Of a DNA stretch of 64,000 bases, positions 9,893-20,321 are shown in pieces. The notes under the pieces were generated by a model. That model did no database searches. It saw only the letters and a list, made by a program, of their open reading frames with translations, and was not told the origin of the DNA. The translations under genes and the position numbers were made by a program. Position 1 is the stretch's first letter; every line of letters begins with the position of its first letter. The stretch spans positions 4,810,501 to 4,874,500 of the forward strand of contig JAYKYS010000001.1 in NCBI GenBank assembly GCA_036924285.1, written 5' to 3'. Source of the DNA: Asterella californica. Taxonomy: Eukaryota > Streptophyta > Marchantiopsida > Marchantiales > Aytoniaceae.

Positions 9893-10157
9893 CAAGAGGG
9901 ACATTCTTATATTTAATGTGTTTCGCGTCTTGTCGTCTGTGAGCTTACACCCTTCTCCTCTTTCCATGTTCTTGTCTTCCTTCTTTCTTCATCTTGAGCT
10001 TGCTGGACAAGGGATGAACGTTATTTATTATCATTACACGGACACGGAAGATCTGCAAGAGATCACAAGAACATGTAAAATGCAGACATACAACTACTGT
10101 GTAACTACCAGCGAGTCCTGAATATGTACTTCACAAGCGGGGACACAAAAGTACTGC

Positions 10158-10161
10158 ACGT
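10158..10161. repeat. Target-site duplication ACGT, left of LTR element 1
   Basis: ACGT here is repeated at 18874-18877. The uninterrupted duplicate has a single ACGT at 1259-1262, which proves the insertion point. Confidence 0.9.
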
Positions 10162-11540
10162 TGTCGGAGTGTGATCCGTCTACCTAGGAAAGCGCCGGGC
10201 TTCTGGCTGTGGTTGTTTACTCAAGAGGTTGGCTTTCAGGTCACAACAGGAGTGTAGGATCCTCTGATACACACAGGAGCATAGGATCCTCTGATATGCT
10301 CAAAAAGTGAAATTTAGGTTTAACTAGTAGTAATAGGTTTAAGCGATGAACTTTGACACTCAAAAAAAGGAAAACTATGAAGGTTTAGACTTCTAAACTT
10401 CCCCTACATGTAAATGAGGCACTACCGAACACACACACGAAGTTTCAGCCTGAGATTGAATTCTAGCACCAAGATGTTGACAGAAAAGTTCTGAGTAAGA
10501 GAATTATGACAATTTTTGGTACCTAGACAGCTACTCTGACCTAGAACAGAGAATTGGCTGGATGAATTTCAAATCTTCTCACAGTATTTGAAGTCTACAG
10601 GATGCTGAACATCCCTGTGAAGTTGGGACTCCTGAATGTACACAGAACTCCAGATCTCCTTCTCTGAAGTCGCTGCTCTAGATTAAGAGTTTTTCAGACC
10701 CCCTTTGCTTTTGCGGCCGCCCTGAATTACTCAATCACTCAAATGATTCGAAACTTTTTGGACAGTCGTAGCCCTCCTGAAAGTGAACGCAACCACTAAG
10801 TTTGAAGTGATTTCCTCAATTCTGCTGCAATTGTCACCGAAAACCCCAAAATCAACAAAAGTGACGCAGTTTTGGCACAATCCGAACTTCAATTGGGCAT
10901 AACTCCTTGTTTATTAATCCAAATCGAGCAAAAATTTCACTGACAGTGCTTGGCACGACGAGCTCTCTCTACCTGTGTTCTCAGATTTCCAAGATACCTC
11001 ACCAATTGCTCGAACTCTCCTCTAGAGCTCGTTTTCTAAACTTAGAGTTTTACAAAAGACAAAAATGGACCAATGGAAGTTCATAGCTCCACTTGACTAT
11101 CCTTTTGTGCCTTAAACTACCTGGTAACTTATCTACACTCATAGGCTACCACGTCAAGCCCCCTAGAGTGCCAGCGTAAAACTTAAACTACCTAAAACGA
11201 CACGTAGCCCCGAAAATTAACTTAAATCAGCTAGAAAGCGTGCATGGGCGACAAGTAAGTACAACCCATGAGCTCAAACCCCTATCAGCATGGAAATCCT
11301 AAGTTATGTATATTGAACGTCGTAGACAAGTAAGAAGTCACTTGCACAAGCGCACAAATGCTTGAACAAGATAACTAACATACTATCAGCCTACTAGGAC
11401 TCAAAATAGTGTTAACACCGTATGCAAAGGTGTCAAACATATACATAAAGGACTAGAAGTAATATGAGCTAACTTCTAGAACTACCAAACCTAAGCATCG
11501 AAGTAGAAGTCAAAGCATGTAGCCGCCAAATGGCGCGACA
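10162..11540 (-). repeat. 3' LTR of retrotransposon 1
   Basis: Matches 17501-18873 over its whole length with few substitutions. A short duplication near 10250-10290 and a missing segment there account for most of the length difference (1379 against 1373 bp). Ends are TGTCG and CGACA. Confidence 0.92.
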
Positions 11541-11552
11541 TCCACCCCCTCT
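11541..11552 (-). other. Polypurine tract of retrotransposon 1
   Basis: On the minus strand AGAGGGGGTGGA directly abuts the TG of the 3' LTR, the position and composition expected of the plus-strand primer. Element 2 has GGAGGGGGTGGA in the same place. Confidence 0.8.
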
Positions 11553-11588
11553 GAACCTGCACATCCTCCGGTATGTGCCAGATCCAGA

Positions 11589-13287
11589 TTAAGACTCTTC
11601 AGCTTCAGCTTCAAATTCATCTTCAACTTCCATTGAGTCTTCAGCTTCATCTTCAGTAAGCTCTGCAATGTTCTGGTCGTCCCCTCTCCTTCTAAAGAGC
11701 TTGATTCTCTTCCCTGCGACTGGTATCTTGAGCACTGCACCATCTAACTCTCTCAAAGAGTATGTGGCATTATCATAAACTTCTAACACCACATAAGGTC
11801 CGAACCATCTCTTGGAAAACTTTCTGATAGCGCTATGCTGATTATCAAGACTACTATCATAGATTAACACCCAATCACCTTCCTTAACTGGTTGGGTCGT
11901 AATCTATGCATTCTATCAAATCTGCCTTTGTTTCTCTCTCTAGCAGTCTTTAACCTTTCCACAGCTTTGGCAATATCCTCAGGTCTTTGTTCTAACTGCT
12001 GGATCCTTAATGCAAGAAGATCCTCCGTACTTCTACCATTTTCCCATGGCAAAACATTCCAAGTAGGCACAACCTCCTCAATCGGCATCACAGGTTTTTA
12101 CCCTTGTATCAATTCTGCTGGCATGTAACCTGTAACGGTACTATGAGTTGTACGATCTGCCCACAAAGCAAATGGTAGCAGTCTAGGCCATTCACGGATC
12201 TTACCCTTGCAAGCTTTTACCAAAGCTTTGATGATTGACGGATGACCTCTTTCGGTCTTGCCATTCCCTTCAGGATTGTAAGCAGTGGTTAACGCCAACT
12301 TGATTCCCAATCGCTTGAAGAACTCAACTGCTTCTTGTGCATCCATCTCACCCCTATCTGCAGTGATCTTTCCCACACACCCATACCTACAAATAACATC
12401 TTCAAGTAGAAAGCGGCAGACACTAGCAGTGGTCTTCGTCCTCAGAGCACGGCCTTCGACTTGGTTAGATAGATCTTCTCTAGCCAAGACTAGATATCTC
12501 ATTTGTCCAAGTCTAAATGGCATAGTTACCAGGTCAACTACCCATTTATAATGAATGGCTAAAGGATAAGTAGGATGCAATCCATCACGATGACGTACAT
12601 TGGAGTACATCTGGCAGAGTATACAGGATGAAACAAACTGTACTACATCCTTATACATACCCTTCCACCAATACTTTTCCTTCATCTTGGCAAATGTAGC
12701 CCAAACTCCTCTATGATCGGCCCATAAACTCTCATGGAACTCCTTGATCAGCTTCTGCTGCAATTCCAAGTCACATACCACCCGCTGCGGTATACCTCCT
12801 TGTAGCTTAGGGCGCTTCCATAGATGTCCTCCATGTAAAAAGTACCCATAAGCTGTTCTACGGATCCTCCTGAAATCTGCATCAGACCAGCCTTCTTGCC
12901 TTTCCAATGAACTCAAATAGCGCCCAAGATCCAACCACTCGCCATCATACATAGTTTCCTCAAATAACTCCAATGGAGCTGCAAAATAGCTTCTGTCCTT
13001 TCTAGCAAGAACACTAGAATAGAACTCTGTTCTCACATCCTCCTGATCATCTATCATTTCTTTCTCACCGTAATATCTAGCCCTTGATAACATATCTGCC
13101 ACAGGATTGTCTTTTCCTGCAATATGTCTAAACTCTGGGTTCAAGGACTTGATATATGCTATCCACCTCAACATAGCAATATCTGGAGTTGTACAGCTAG
13201 TGATCATTCCCAAGAGAGGTAAACAATCTGTCTCCACAACCACATGTGCTCCTATCAAGTATTCTTTGTCACTTTTCATCGCAGTAA
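11589..13287 (-). pseudogene. End of RNase H plus integrase, retrotransposon 1
   Basis: Inserts element cDNA into the host genome. The frame entered at about 13310 first completes RNase H (VVETDCLPLLGM, then RHIAGKDNPVADMLSR). An integrase zinc-binding region follows (HESLWADHRG, then CILCQ), then the catalytic core: VDLVTMPF (Asp), KITADRGEMD (Asp) and YNPEGNGKTERGHPS (Glu). A TAA at 12098-12100 interrupts it. After a further frameshift near 11885, WFGPYVVLEVYDNATYSLRE is the GPY/F module. The end is acidic (DEAEDSMEVEDEFEAEAEES). No chromodomain is visible. Confidence 0.85.
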
Positions 13288-15099
13288 CTACTCCCCATAG
13301 CTCTCTCTTGACCTGAGATAGTCTCTCTGACGTGAACTTAATACCTTAGCACCAAAACGCACCACAAATCTATTTCCATCCTCATCATCTTGTCCTATAG
13401 CCCATCCAATGCCAATAGGACTAGTATCAACAGTAATGATAACAGATCTGCCCAACTCATATGTTACTTTCCGTAGAGTTGGTGGTGAAGCCAAAAGATC
13501 CTTCAACTTCCTCATAGACTCGCTTTGCTCTTCTTGCCACTGAAATCTTTGCCCCTTCCTCAACAACTTGTACAACGGATCTGCTACATGTGCAAAGTGT
13601 GGAATCCATATATGATAAAACACACATGCACCTAGAAATCTTCTCACCTCAGTAACCGATCCACACGTCTCCTTCATCCTTCGAATGGCGTCAACCTTGT
13701 TTGGACAAGGTTTCCAACCATAAGATCCACATAGGTGCCCCACAATCAACACCTCTTGTTCTCCAAATACAGACTTTGCTCCTGATAAAGTCAAATGAAC
13801 CTCCTCCAGTCGACTCAGTATCTTATCACAATCAGCTATGTGATCTGCAACAAACTTGCGGCACCCCCTCTGATCCATTACCTCATTCTTCTCCTCCTCA
13901 GCACACCCTTTGATCGGCACATCATCAAGGAATGGCATAGTTTTTTCAGGAATGAAATCCCTCAAAACTTTGTTCATGCCATTCATCATATGTGCTACAT
14001 AATTGATAGCACCTTGTGGCAAGGTGCACATCCTCAGTAATCCCAAAGGTGTCCTCATTGTAGTCAAGTCTCTACTCTCAGAGGATAACTGAAACTGATC
14101 ATACCCTGAATATAAGTCTCTCATTGAATAGATAGCACGACCAGCAAAAGCCTCTGCAAACTCGTCTACAATAGGTCCTATACCCATATTCCTGATAGTC
14201 ACCTTGTTAACTGGCTGCATATCTTGAATGAATCTCAAAGCTCCACTCTTCTTCGGAACAGTAAACCATCTGCTAGAATAGGGAGCTATAGATGGTTCCA
14301 AGATACCCATCCTAATTCTCTCATTGAGCAAGTCTATCAACTTTGGCAGATGAGCTCTAAGCACAAGGATAGGACGTAGATTCCAAGGCACATACGGTAT
14401 AGTAAAGATTACCATAGGTGCAACTACACTTGGATCTACACATCCTACTTCATGTGACTCAAATGCAAACGCCTTACCATGCCTAGATAGCATCTCCTTG
14501 AAGCTCTTCTTCTCTTGCTCAGTAAGAAATCCATCACCTCCAATCCTCAGCTCCTTCAGTGTTGTTTCTGTGAACTGGTGCTCAATTCTTCTCGGTCCTC
14601 TGAGCGTCGGTTCTCGTGCAGCTTGCTCCATCTTCTGATTGTAATCGAGTGCTAAAGGCAAAGCCACTGGTTTGACTTTCTTTGCCACTGACTTGTACTT
14701 GGTCTCCACATACACCTCTTGTCGATGTATAAACTTATCAATTACATCATAAAGCTCCTTGGAGCTCACTCTCACCACTCTATCTACATCATCTATAGAA
14801 CTTTCTACTATAGATTTCAACTCCCCTATGGTATCTACCAAATACTGCTCTTCAAACACTCCAGATATGTATTCATCTCCTCCTAACTCTCCACTGTCCC
14901 ACAAAGACTGCTGTACACACTTCACATGTTGCCTCTCAAACCTCTTCAGATTCTCAACCTTCCTATAACACACTGATCCACATGAAGTCAACCCTAAGAA
15001 GCTAGTGGATAAAGCTTCATGCTCTATTGGATCAGGCGAGAATCCTATCTCTACAGTACCGTTGAAGTCTCGCTCTTCAATGGTACTCTGCCAAAACCC
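13288..15099 (-). pseudogene. Reverse transcriptase and RNase H start, retrotransposon 1
   Basis: Copies element RNA into DNA. This frame has no obvious own start: it becomes open at 15099 directly after a TAG at 15102-15100 and overlaps the end of protease by about 49 nt, so it is probably entered by a -1 frameshift. Reverse transcriptase blocks are YSSRWFTVPKKSGALRFIQD, YSMRDLYSGYDQFQL, RTPLGLLRMCTLPQGA and the catalytic MPFLDDVPIKG. RNase H begins at VIITVDTSPIGIGWAIG. The frame is lost near 13310 by a change not shared with element 2, so that one is a true mutation. Confidence 0.85.
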
Positions 15100-15740
15100 C
15101 TAGACTCTCTAAACTCCTGAGTAATCTTGGGTAATGGACGGTCTCTCAAGCTGTCACGATTCCTCTCATGTTCTGCAGCAACGGTCAAAAACTGAACAGC
15201 TCTTTTGCCGTCTCTACTACGTATCCTAGCATAGGCTGAACCATCATCCATAACTCGTGTCTCCATTCTAACAGCAGTAATGTAAGGCTGCCCTAGAATG
15301 ATAAGATAGGTTGACATGTCTTGCACAAAGAAATTCTGAACATCACTGATGTCACCCACAGTTACCTTGATGTTGGGACAAGCACCATAGAGTTCTCCCC
15401 TCTGGTTGTTGGCAGCACGGATAAGCCATCCATGGTCGGTGTCTATGGACCATCTCCCACGCTTGTACAGCTCCTTAGACATCAGATTAATCTCTGAGCC
15501 GTGATCAATCAACGCCACCACAGGTTCCTCTAGATCTCCCAGCTTCACTAAGGTCTCTGTGGTTGCTCTTGCCCAATGGTTGTGAGAGTAATGGCTCTTC
15601 TGCGATGCTTCCACCTCATCTTCAAACCTCACGTGCTGATACGAACTCCCCTCTGATACTTGAGAGCAGTAACCTGCAATCTCATCTTCCTCATCCTCCG
15701 ACAGTTTGGTCCTTAGAGCGTTAAGCGTAGCTGCTTCACC
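15051..15740 (-). pseudogene. Retropepsin-like protease, retrotransposon 1
   Basis: Would cleave the polyprotein. It is in the same frame as Gag, separated by the UAG at 15743-15741. The active-site region reads VVALIDHGSEINLMSKELY, with Asp-His-Gly in place of the common Asp-Thr/Ser-Gly; the flap-side ILGQPYITAVRMET region follows. Element 2 has the same DHGSEIN motif, so it is a lineage trait. The frame ends at 15053-15051, downstream of the proposed frameshift site at 15099-15093. Confidence 0.8.
15055..15099 (-). promoter_or_regulatory. Candidate programmed -1 ribosomal frameshift signal, element 1
   Basis: In the protease frame the codons read agG GGT TTT ggc, giving the slip heptamer GGGUUUU at 15099-15093. 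A 5-nt spacer (GGCAG) follows. Then comes a stem-loop: 15087-15082 pairs with 15060-15055 and 15080-15075 with 15067-15062 (12 bp with one A-C mismatch, 7-nt loop). The -1 frame has a TAG immediately before the heptamer and is open after it into reverse transcriptase. Confidence 0.7.
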
Positions 15741-17423
15741 CTAAATCTGACGTTTCCTCTTGATGATATCTATGATAACCTCATGAAACTCACGCTTTGC
15801 TATCTCAAGAATCTCACCCAGAGTAAACTCAACCTTCCCATTCAAGATACGATTCTCTAACACCTGCTTCAAGTCTGTAGCAATCTCAATGTCAGACTGA
15901 AGTTTGTATGCAAGCATCTTACCCTTCTCCTTGCTTCTCTCCTTCTCCTTTGGTGTTGTAGATGGTAGATCCTCCATAGTCTCCTCCCGAGTAGGTGTTG
16001 TCTCCTGCCTTGTCTCTGGTCTAGCCCTTTCACTCCTTGTAGCAGCTCGTTTGGCTGTAGAAGCCTCACCTGCATCCTCCCTCCTGCGTTTTTCTTCTAG
16101 TACAGCTTCATGCTGACTTCTTGCAACATAAGCATGCACTGACATAGTATCCACAAGATCATTCCATCCTGTAGCTTCTCGAATTGAGTTGCCAACCCTT
16201 CGTAGCACATCCTTGTGTCGCTCTGTTCTTGCTACGGACCGCACTACATCATACCACAACCCAGCAGTCCCTTTCTCTCTCTCCATCTCCACTTTCACTC
16301 CACAAGTAGCAGCATTCACAAGAGAAACAGCATGCGATGCTGATATCTCATTCACAAGTCTCTTCATACCACCCTTGCCAAAGTTGGTTCCCAACATCAT
16401 CCCAGTCTCTCTCAGATGGATCTTACCATCTTTGAAGAAGATCAGATCCTTCCTCAATGCATCTGAAAACTCTTCACAATCTCTCCTTACATGGTCTAGG
16501 CTATCACACCATATACAACGATGAACAAAGCATTCTCTCATCTGAGGTCTCTGCATAGCAGGCTGTACATTCTGCTCCTTCTCTTCTAACCTAGTGAGCT
16601 TAAGCTTAAGCTCCTTCATACTCTTAATCAACTCATCAAGCGGTGAGTCTTCCTCTCTAGCAATTACCAAAGCGGGTTTAGTAGGCAACTGCTTGACAGG
16701 AATTATCAAAGGTGCTGCTTCACTTACCACCACCTTGTCCCTTCTTCTTTGTCTCTTGGTCAGCAAAGAGACAGCTTCTTCAACCTCCTTCCAGTCAGTC
16801 TTCAATCCTCTCTCCTCACTCTTGTCTTCCAGCAACAACTCAAGCTTCTCTTGAATAGTCACGTCCGCTGCTTGTAGGAAAAGCTCGGTCTTCTCCACCT
16901 CCAGTGTAAGCTTTTCTGTCCTAGAAAGCTGAGCATACTGACGATCAAACTCCCTTAACAACTCATTTACAGACAAACCTTTGTTAGGCTTAACCACCCA
17001 CTCCAAGAACGTTCTCTTGGTCACCCTCTCTGAATCTTCAGTGTCGTACTCCTCCTTCAAAGCTCGCATAAAGCTCTCCCAACTCTGTCCTTGCTGCTGC
17101 TTGAGCTCCTTCACACGCCCACGAATCTCAGGGACAACAGCAAGCTCACAGTTCTCCACCATCTCCTTCTCAGGTACCTTGTTCACCTCCATCTCCCTAG
17201 CATAGTATCGCACATACTTGGAAATATCTGTCCCCTTGAACTGGTCCATCTGATGCACCACAGATTGCAACGCCTTGGTTGCTAATACCTCCTTCCTCTC
17301 TGTGCTCTGCTGCTGCTGCATGAACATGAAAAAAGCCTGGAACATCTTCATCGTAGCAGCATCAAACTGAACAGGTTGCTGAGCAGCAGCAGCACCTCCA
17401 CTTGATGATCCTTGGTTGGCCAT
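15741..17423 (-). CDS. Gag, retrotransposon 1
   Basis: Forms the element's capsid and packages its RNA. There is an uninterrupted 560-codon frame from ATG 17423, starting MANQGSSSGGAAAAQQPVQF, to UAG 15743-15741. After a Gln-rich segment (FMFMQQQQ) comes a helical capsid-like region. A CCHC zinc knuckle, CIWCDSLDHVRRDC (C-x2-C-x4-H-x4-C), lies near residues 300-315. The C-terminal third is rich in Glu, Arg and Thr and ends in a basic IIKRKRQI. In element 2 the equivalent of this stop codon is a sense codon, so the UAG may be a mutation or, less likely, a readthrough stop. Confidence 0.85.
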   Translation of the reverse strand: MANQGSSSGGAAAAQQPVQFDAATMKMFQAFFMFMQQQQSTERKEVLATKALQSVVHQMDQFKGTDISKYVRYYAREMEVNKVPEKEMVENCELAVVPEIRGRVKELKQQQGQSWESFMRALKEEYDTEDSERVTKRTFLEWVVKPNKGLSVNELLREFDRQYAQLSRTEKLTLEVEKTELFLQAADVTIQEKLELLLEDKSEERGLKTDWKEVEEAVSLLTKRQRRRDKVVVSEAAPLIIPVKQLPTKPALVIAREEDSPLDELIKSMKELKLKLTRLEEKEQNVQPAMQRPQMRECFVHRCIWCDSLDHVRRDCEEFSDALRKDLIFFKDGKIHLRETGMMLGTNFGKGGMKRLVNEISASHAVSLVNAATCGVKVEMEREKGTAGLWYDVVRSVARTERHKDVLRRVGNSIREATGWNDLVDTMSVHAYVARSQHEAVLEEKRRREDAGEASTAKRAATRSERARPETRQETTPTREETMEDLPSTTPKEKERSKEKGKMLAYKLQSDIEIATDLKQVLENRILNGKVEFTLGEILEIAKREFHEVIIDIIKRKRQI

Positions 17424-17470
17424 GATATCTGATCCTGTAACACTCTCAAGAAAACTCCCACCCTAGGTGT

Positions 17471-17488
17471 TTCACGTCGAGTTCACCA
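17471..17488 (-). other. Candidate primer-binding site, retrotransposon 1
   Basis: On the minus strand TGGTGAACTCGACGTGAA begins 12 nt inside the 5' LTR. Its complement ends in CCA and, from memory, differs by one base from the 3' end of plant tRNA-Trp. The tRNA assignment is an inference to be checked. Confidence 0.6.
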
Positions 17489-17500
17489 AAAAAGAGAATA

Positions 17501-18873
17501 TGTCGGAGTGTGATCCGTCTACCTAGGAAAGCGCCGGGCTTCTGGCTGTGGTTGTTTACTCAAGAGGTTGGCTTTCAGGTCACAACAGGAGCTATAAACA
17601 CTCACACAGGAGTGTAGGATCCTCTTATATGTTCAAAAAGTGAAATTTAGGTTTAACTAGTAGTAATAGGTTTAAGCGGTGAACTTTGACACTCAAAGAA
17701 AGGAAAACTATGAAGGTTTAGACTTCTAAACTTCCCTTACATGTAAATGAGGCACTACTGAACACACACACGAAATTTCAGCCTGAGATTGAATTCTAGC
17801 ACCAAGATGTTGACAGAAAAGTTCTGAGTAAGAGAATTATGACAATTTTTGGTACCTAGACAGCTACTCTGACCTAGAACAGAGAATTGGCTGGATGAAT
17901 TTCAAATCTTCTCACAGTATTTGAAGTCTACAGGATGCTGAACATCCCTGTGAAGTTGGGACTCCTGAATGTACACAGAACTCCAGATCTCCTTCTCTGA
18001 AGTCGCTGCTCTAGATTAAGAGCTTTTCAGACCCCCTCTGCTTTTGCGGCCGCCCTGAATTACTCAATCACTCAAATGATTCGAAACTTTTCGGACAGTC
18101 GTAGCCCTTCTGACAGTGAACGCAACCACGAAGTTTTGAAGTGATTTCCTCAATTCTGCTGCAATTGTCACCGAAAACCCCAAAATCAACAAAAGTGATG
18201 CAGTTTTGGCACAATCCGAACTTCAATTGGGCATAACTCCTTGTTTATTGATCCAAATCGAGCAAAAATTTCACTGACAGTGCTTGGCACGACGAACTCT
18301 CTCTACTTGTGTTCTCAGATTTCCAAGATACCTCACCAATTGCTCGAACTCTCCTCTAGAGCTCGTTTTCTAAACTTAGAGTTTTACAAAAGACAAAAAT
18401 GGACCAATGGGAGTTCATAGCTCCACTTGACTGTCCTTTTTGCCTTAAACTACCTGGTAACTTATCTACACTCATAGGCTACCACGTCAAGCCCCCTAGA
18501 GTGCCAGCGTAAAACTTAAACTACCTAAAACGACACGTAGCCCCGAAAATTAACTTAAATCAGCTAGAAAGCGTGCATGGGCGACAAGTAAGTACAACCC
18601 ATGAGCTCAAACCCCTATCAGCATGGAAATCCTAAGTTATGTATATTGAACGTCATAGACAAGTAAGAAGTCACTTGCACAAGCGCACAAATGCTTGAAC
18701 AAGATAACTAACATACTATCAGCCTACTAGGACTCAAAATAGTGTGTAATACCGTATGCAAAGGTGTCAAACATATACATAAAGGACTAGAAGTAATATG
18801 AGCTAACTTCTAGAACTACCAAACCTAAGCGTCGGAGTAGAAGTCAAGCATGTAGCCGCCAAATGACGCGACA
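17501..18873 (-). repeat. 5' LTR of retrotransposon 1
   Basis: 1373 bp with TGTCG and CGACA ends, near-identical to 10162-11540. It should hold the element's promoter on the minus strand; I did not single out a TATA box. ACGT at 18874-18877 is the second target-site copy. Confidence 0.92.
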
Positions 18874-19480
18874 ACGTGCAGAAGAGATTCTCTATCATCA
18901 GATAATGCGAGTCTTAAGCCCCCGGTGCCCGTAGCAATATTGCTGATAACCAGGAGAAACTCTTTTGCGGGTAGGTTTGTCTTGCCAACAAAAGTTTGTC
19001 TCGCAAGAAAATTCTCTTTGCTGATAGAATTTTCTTGCGAGAATATTATCTTACAAATAAAGACTTAAAAAAGCTCTCCAATTCACAAGAGTGTAAAGCT
19101 CTTGGGAGAGTCTTGATATAAGTCTCTCAAAGAGTTTGACACTCTTGTAAATTGGAGATCTTTTCACCCTTGCAACTCGTTTCGAATATAGGGTCTTGAT
19201 TGAGAAATGTTCTTTAACCAAAATAGTAAAATCTCTCCCTAATTTAAAGTACACAGGGTGAAAAAGTACGGAATACTCCTCTCCGTGCTTTTTTTTCGGA
19301 AAGTCAAAGTAGTATCCTTCGGGTCGTTATACCCGCACGGGGATTAAGGTACAGAGTGCCTCATGCACGAAGATGTATTTGTTATAAGGGCAGTGAGTAC
19401 CATCACAGTCCTCTCTTGGGTTCTTTCAGCTGGCAATGTTTAGCAAGAGGTCGTAGATTCAATTACTTAATAACTAGATT
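18874..19480 (+). repeat. Continuation of duplicate copy 2
   Basis: Matches 1259-1872 including the 17-bp hairpin (18999-19015 with 19026-19042) and the longer foldback. It lacks six bases relative to copy 1 near 19185. It is separated from the pseudogene only by retrotransposon 1. Confidence 0.88.
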
Positions 19481-19550
19481 ATTCCAAGAGGACCAGAGGA
19501 GTCTGATGCAGTAGAGAGTCAGAGATCAACATCGGAGATGTTCATCTCAC

Positions 19551-20222
19551 GTTCACGGTGACCCAATAGAGATATTAAACAATCGAGCACCAACTTCTTT
19601 ATCATCAATGTCACATCCTTACACCAGGTTTGTAACCATCCACAAAGAGTTTCAAGTCTACTTCCAAAAGGAGATAGATCTTGTGATGCAAGAACTCCAA
19701 CGTCTGTAGAGAAAGACGTTCACGGTGACCCAATAGAGCTATTAGGGGTGTCAAAGTTTAGAAGAAAGATTCTTCAACGGATGAGAGCTAACTGGACGTA
19801 AAATTGTCATCGATAAGTTTGTATATAACCGCGGTTCATTCTAGATCAAGATGAGATTGAACATCAATTTTTTACCATTGATTATTTTTTCGTTTCTACA
19901 CTCAAGATAAGTACTCAGAGTAGCAAAGAATCCATTACAAAAAGATAAGTACTCAAAGTAACAAAGAATCCATTACAAAAAGAATCAGAAAAAACCAGTG
20001 AATAGCCGTTAAGAAAACGCTCGCGGCGTTTTTCTGCGGAGGTACCCGCAAGAAACACTGGCCGCTGTGTTGCCGAATCCGTAACTCACGCCCGCGACAA
20101 CCGAATATTTCAGAGATTCTTTAACTTTGACACCCCCTATTAGCAATCGAGCACCAACTTCTTTACCATCAATGTCATCCTTACACCAGATTTGTAACCA
20201 TCCACTAAGAGTTTCAAGTCTA
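19551..20222. repeat. 158-bp tandem repeat, second unit split by a MITE
   Basis: TTCACGGTGACCCAATAGAG starts units at 19550 and 19708. CAATCGAGCACCAACTTCTT, which follows the first directly, follows the second only after the 392-bp insert at 19745-20136. The second half therefore lies at 20144-20222. Confidence 0.8.
19745..20136. mobile_element. Small non-coding DNA transposon (MITE), 392 bp
   Basis: Ends are GGGGTGTCAAAGTT and its complement AACTTTGACACCCC (14-bp terminal inverted repeat), flanked by CTATTA at 19739-19744 and 20137-20142. The tandem-repeat context confirms the insertion. Inside are two copies of an AAGATAAGTACTCA-led 38-bp tandem repeat (about 19903-19980). There is no coding capacity. 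Related ends occur at 29388 and 52806. Confidence 0.8.
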
Positions 20223-20321
20223 ACCGTCCAGATTTTGAAACGCTTGACAGCGTTTGACCGTCCAGATTTTGAAGCTGTGAAGAAGCGAGAGTTAGCAGTA
20301 GAGGTTGGGTACAAGACATAA

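Larger units (their letters stand above)
10162..18873 (-). mobile_element. LTR retrotransposon 1 (Ty3/gypsy type), nearly complete
   Basis: The element is 8.7 kb on the minus strand, flanked by ACGT. Both LTRs begin TGTCG and end CGACA. Coding order is Gag with zinc knuckle, protease, reverse transcriptase, RNase H, integrase with a GPY/F-type C-terminus: the Ty3/gypsy order. Coding breaks are a UAG at 15743-15741 between Gag and protease, a frameshift near 13310 in RNase H, a stop at 12098-12100 in integrase, and a frameshift near 11885. The LTRs are very similar to each other, so the insertion is fairly recent. It splits duplicate copy 2 of the cap-methyltransferase block. Confidence 0.92.

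Noticed and set aside
13310..13320. Pol frame change in element 1 as a second programmed frameshift
   Set aside because: Element 2 reads through this RNase H region in one frame, so this is a mutation and not a conserved signal.
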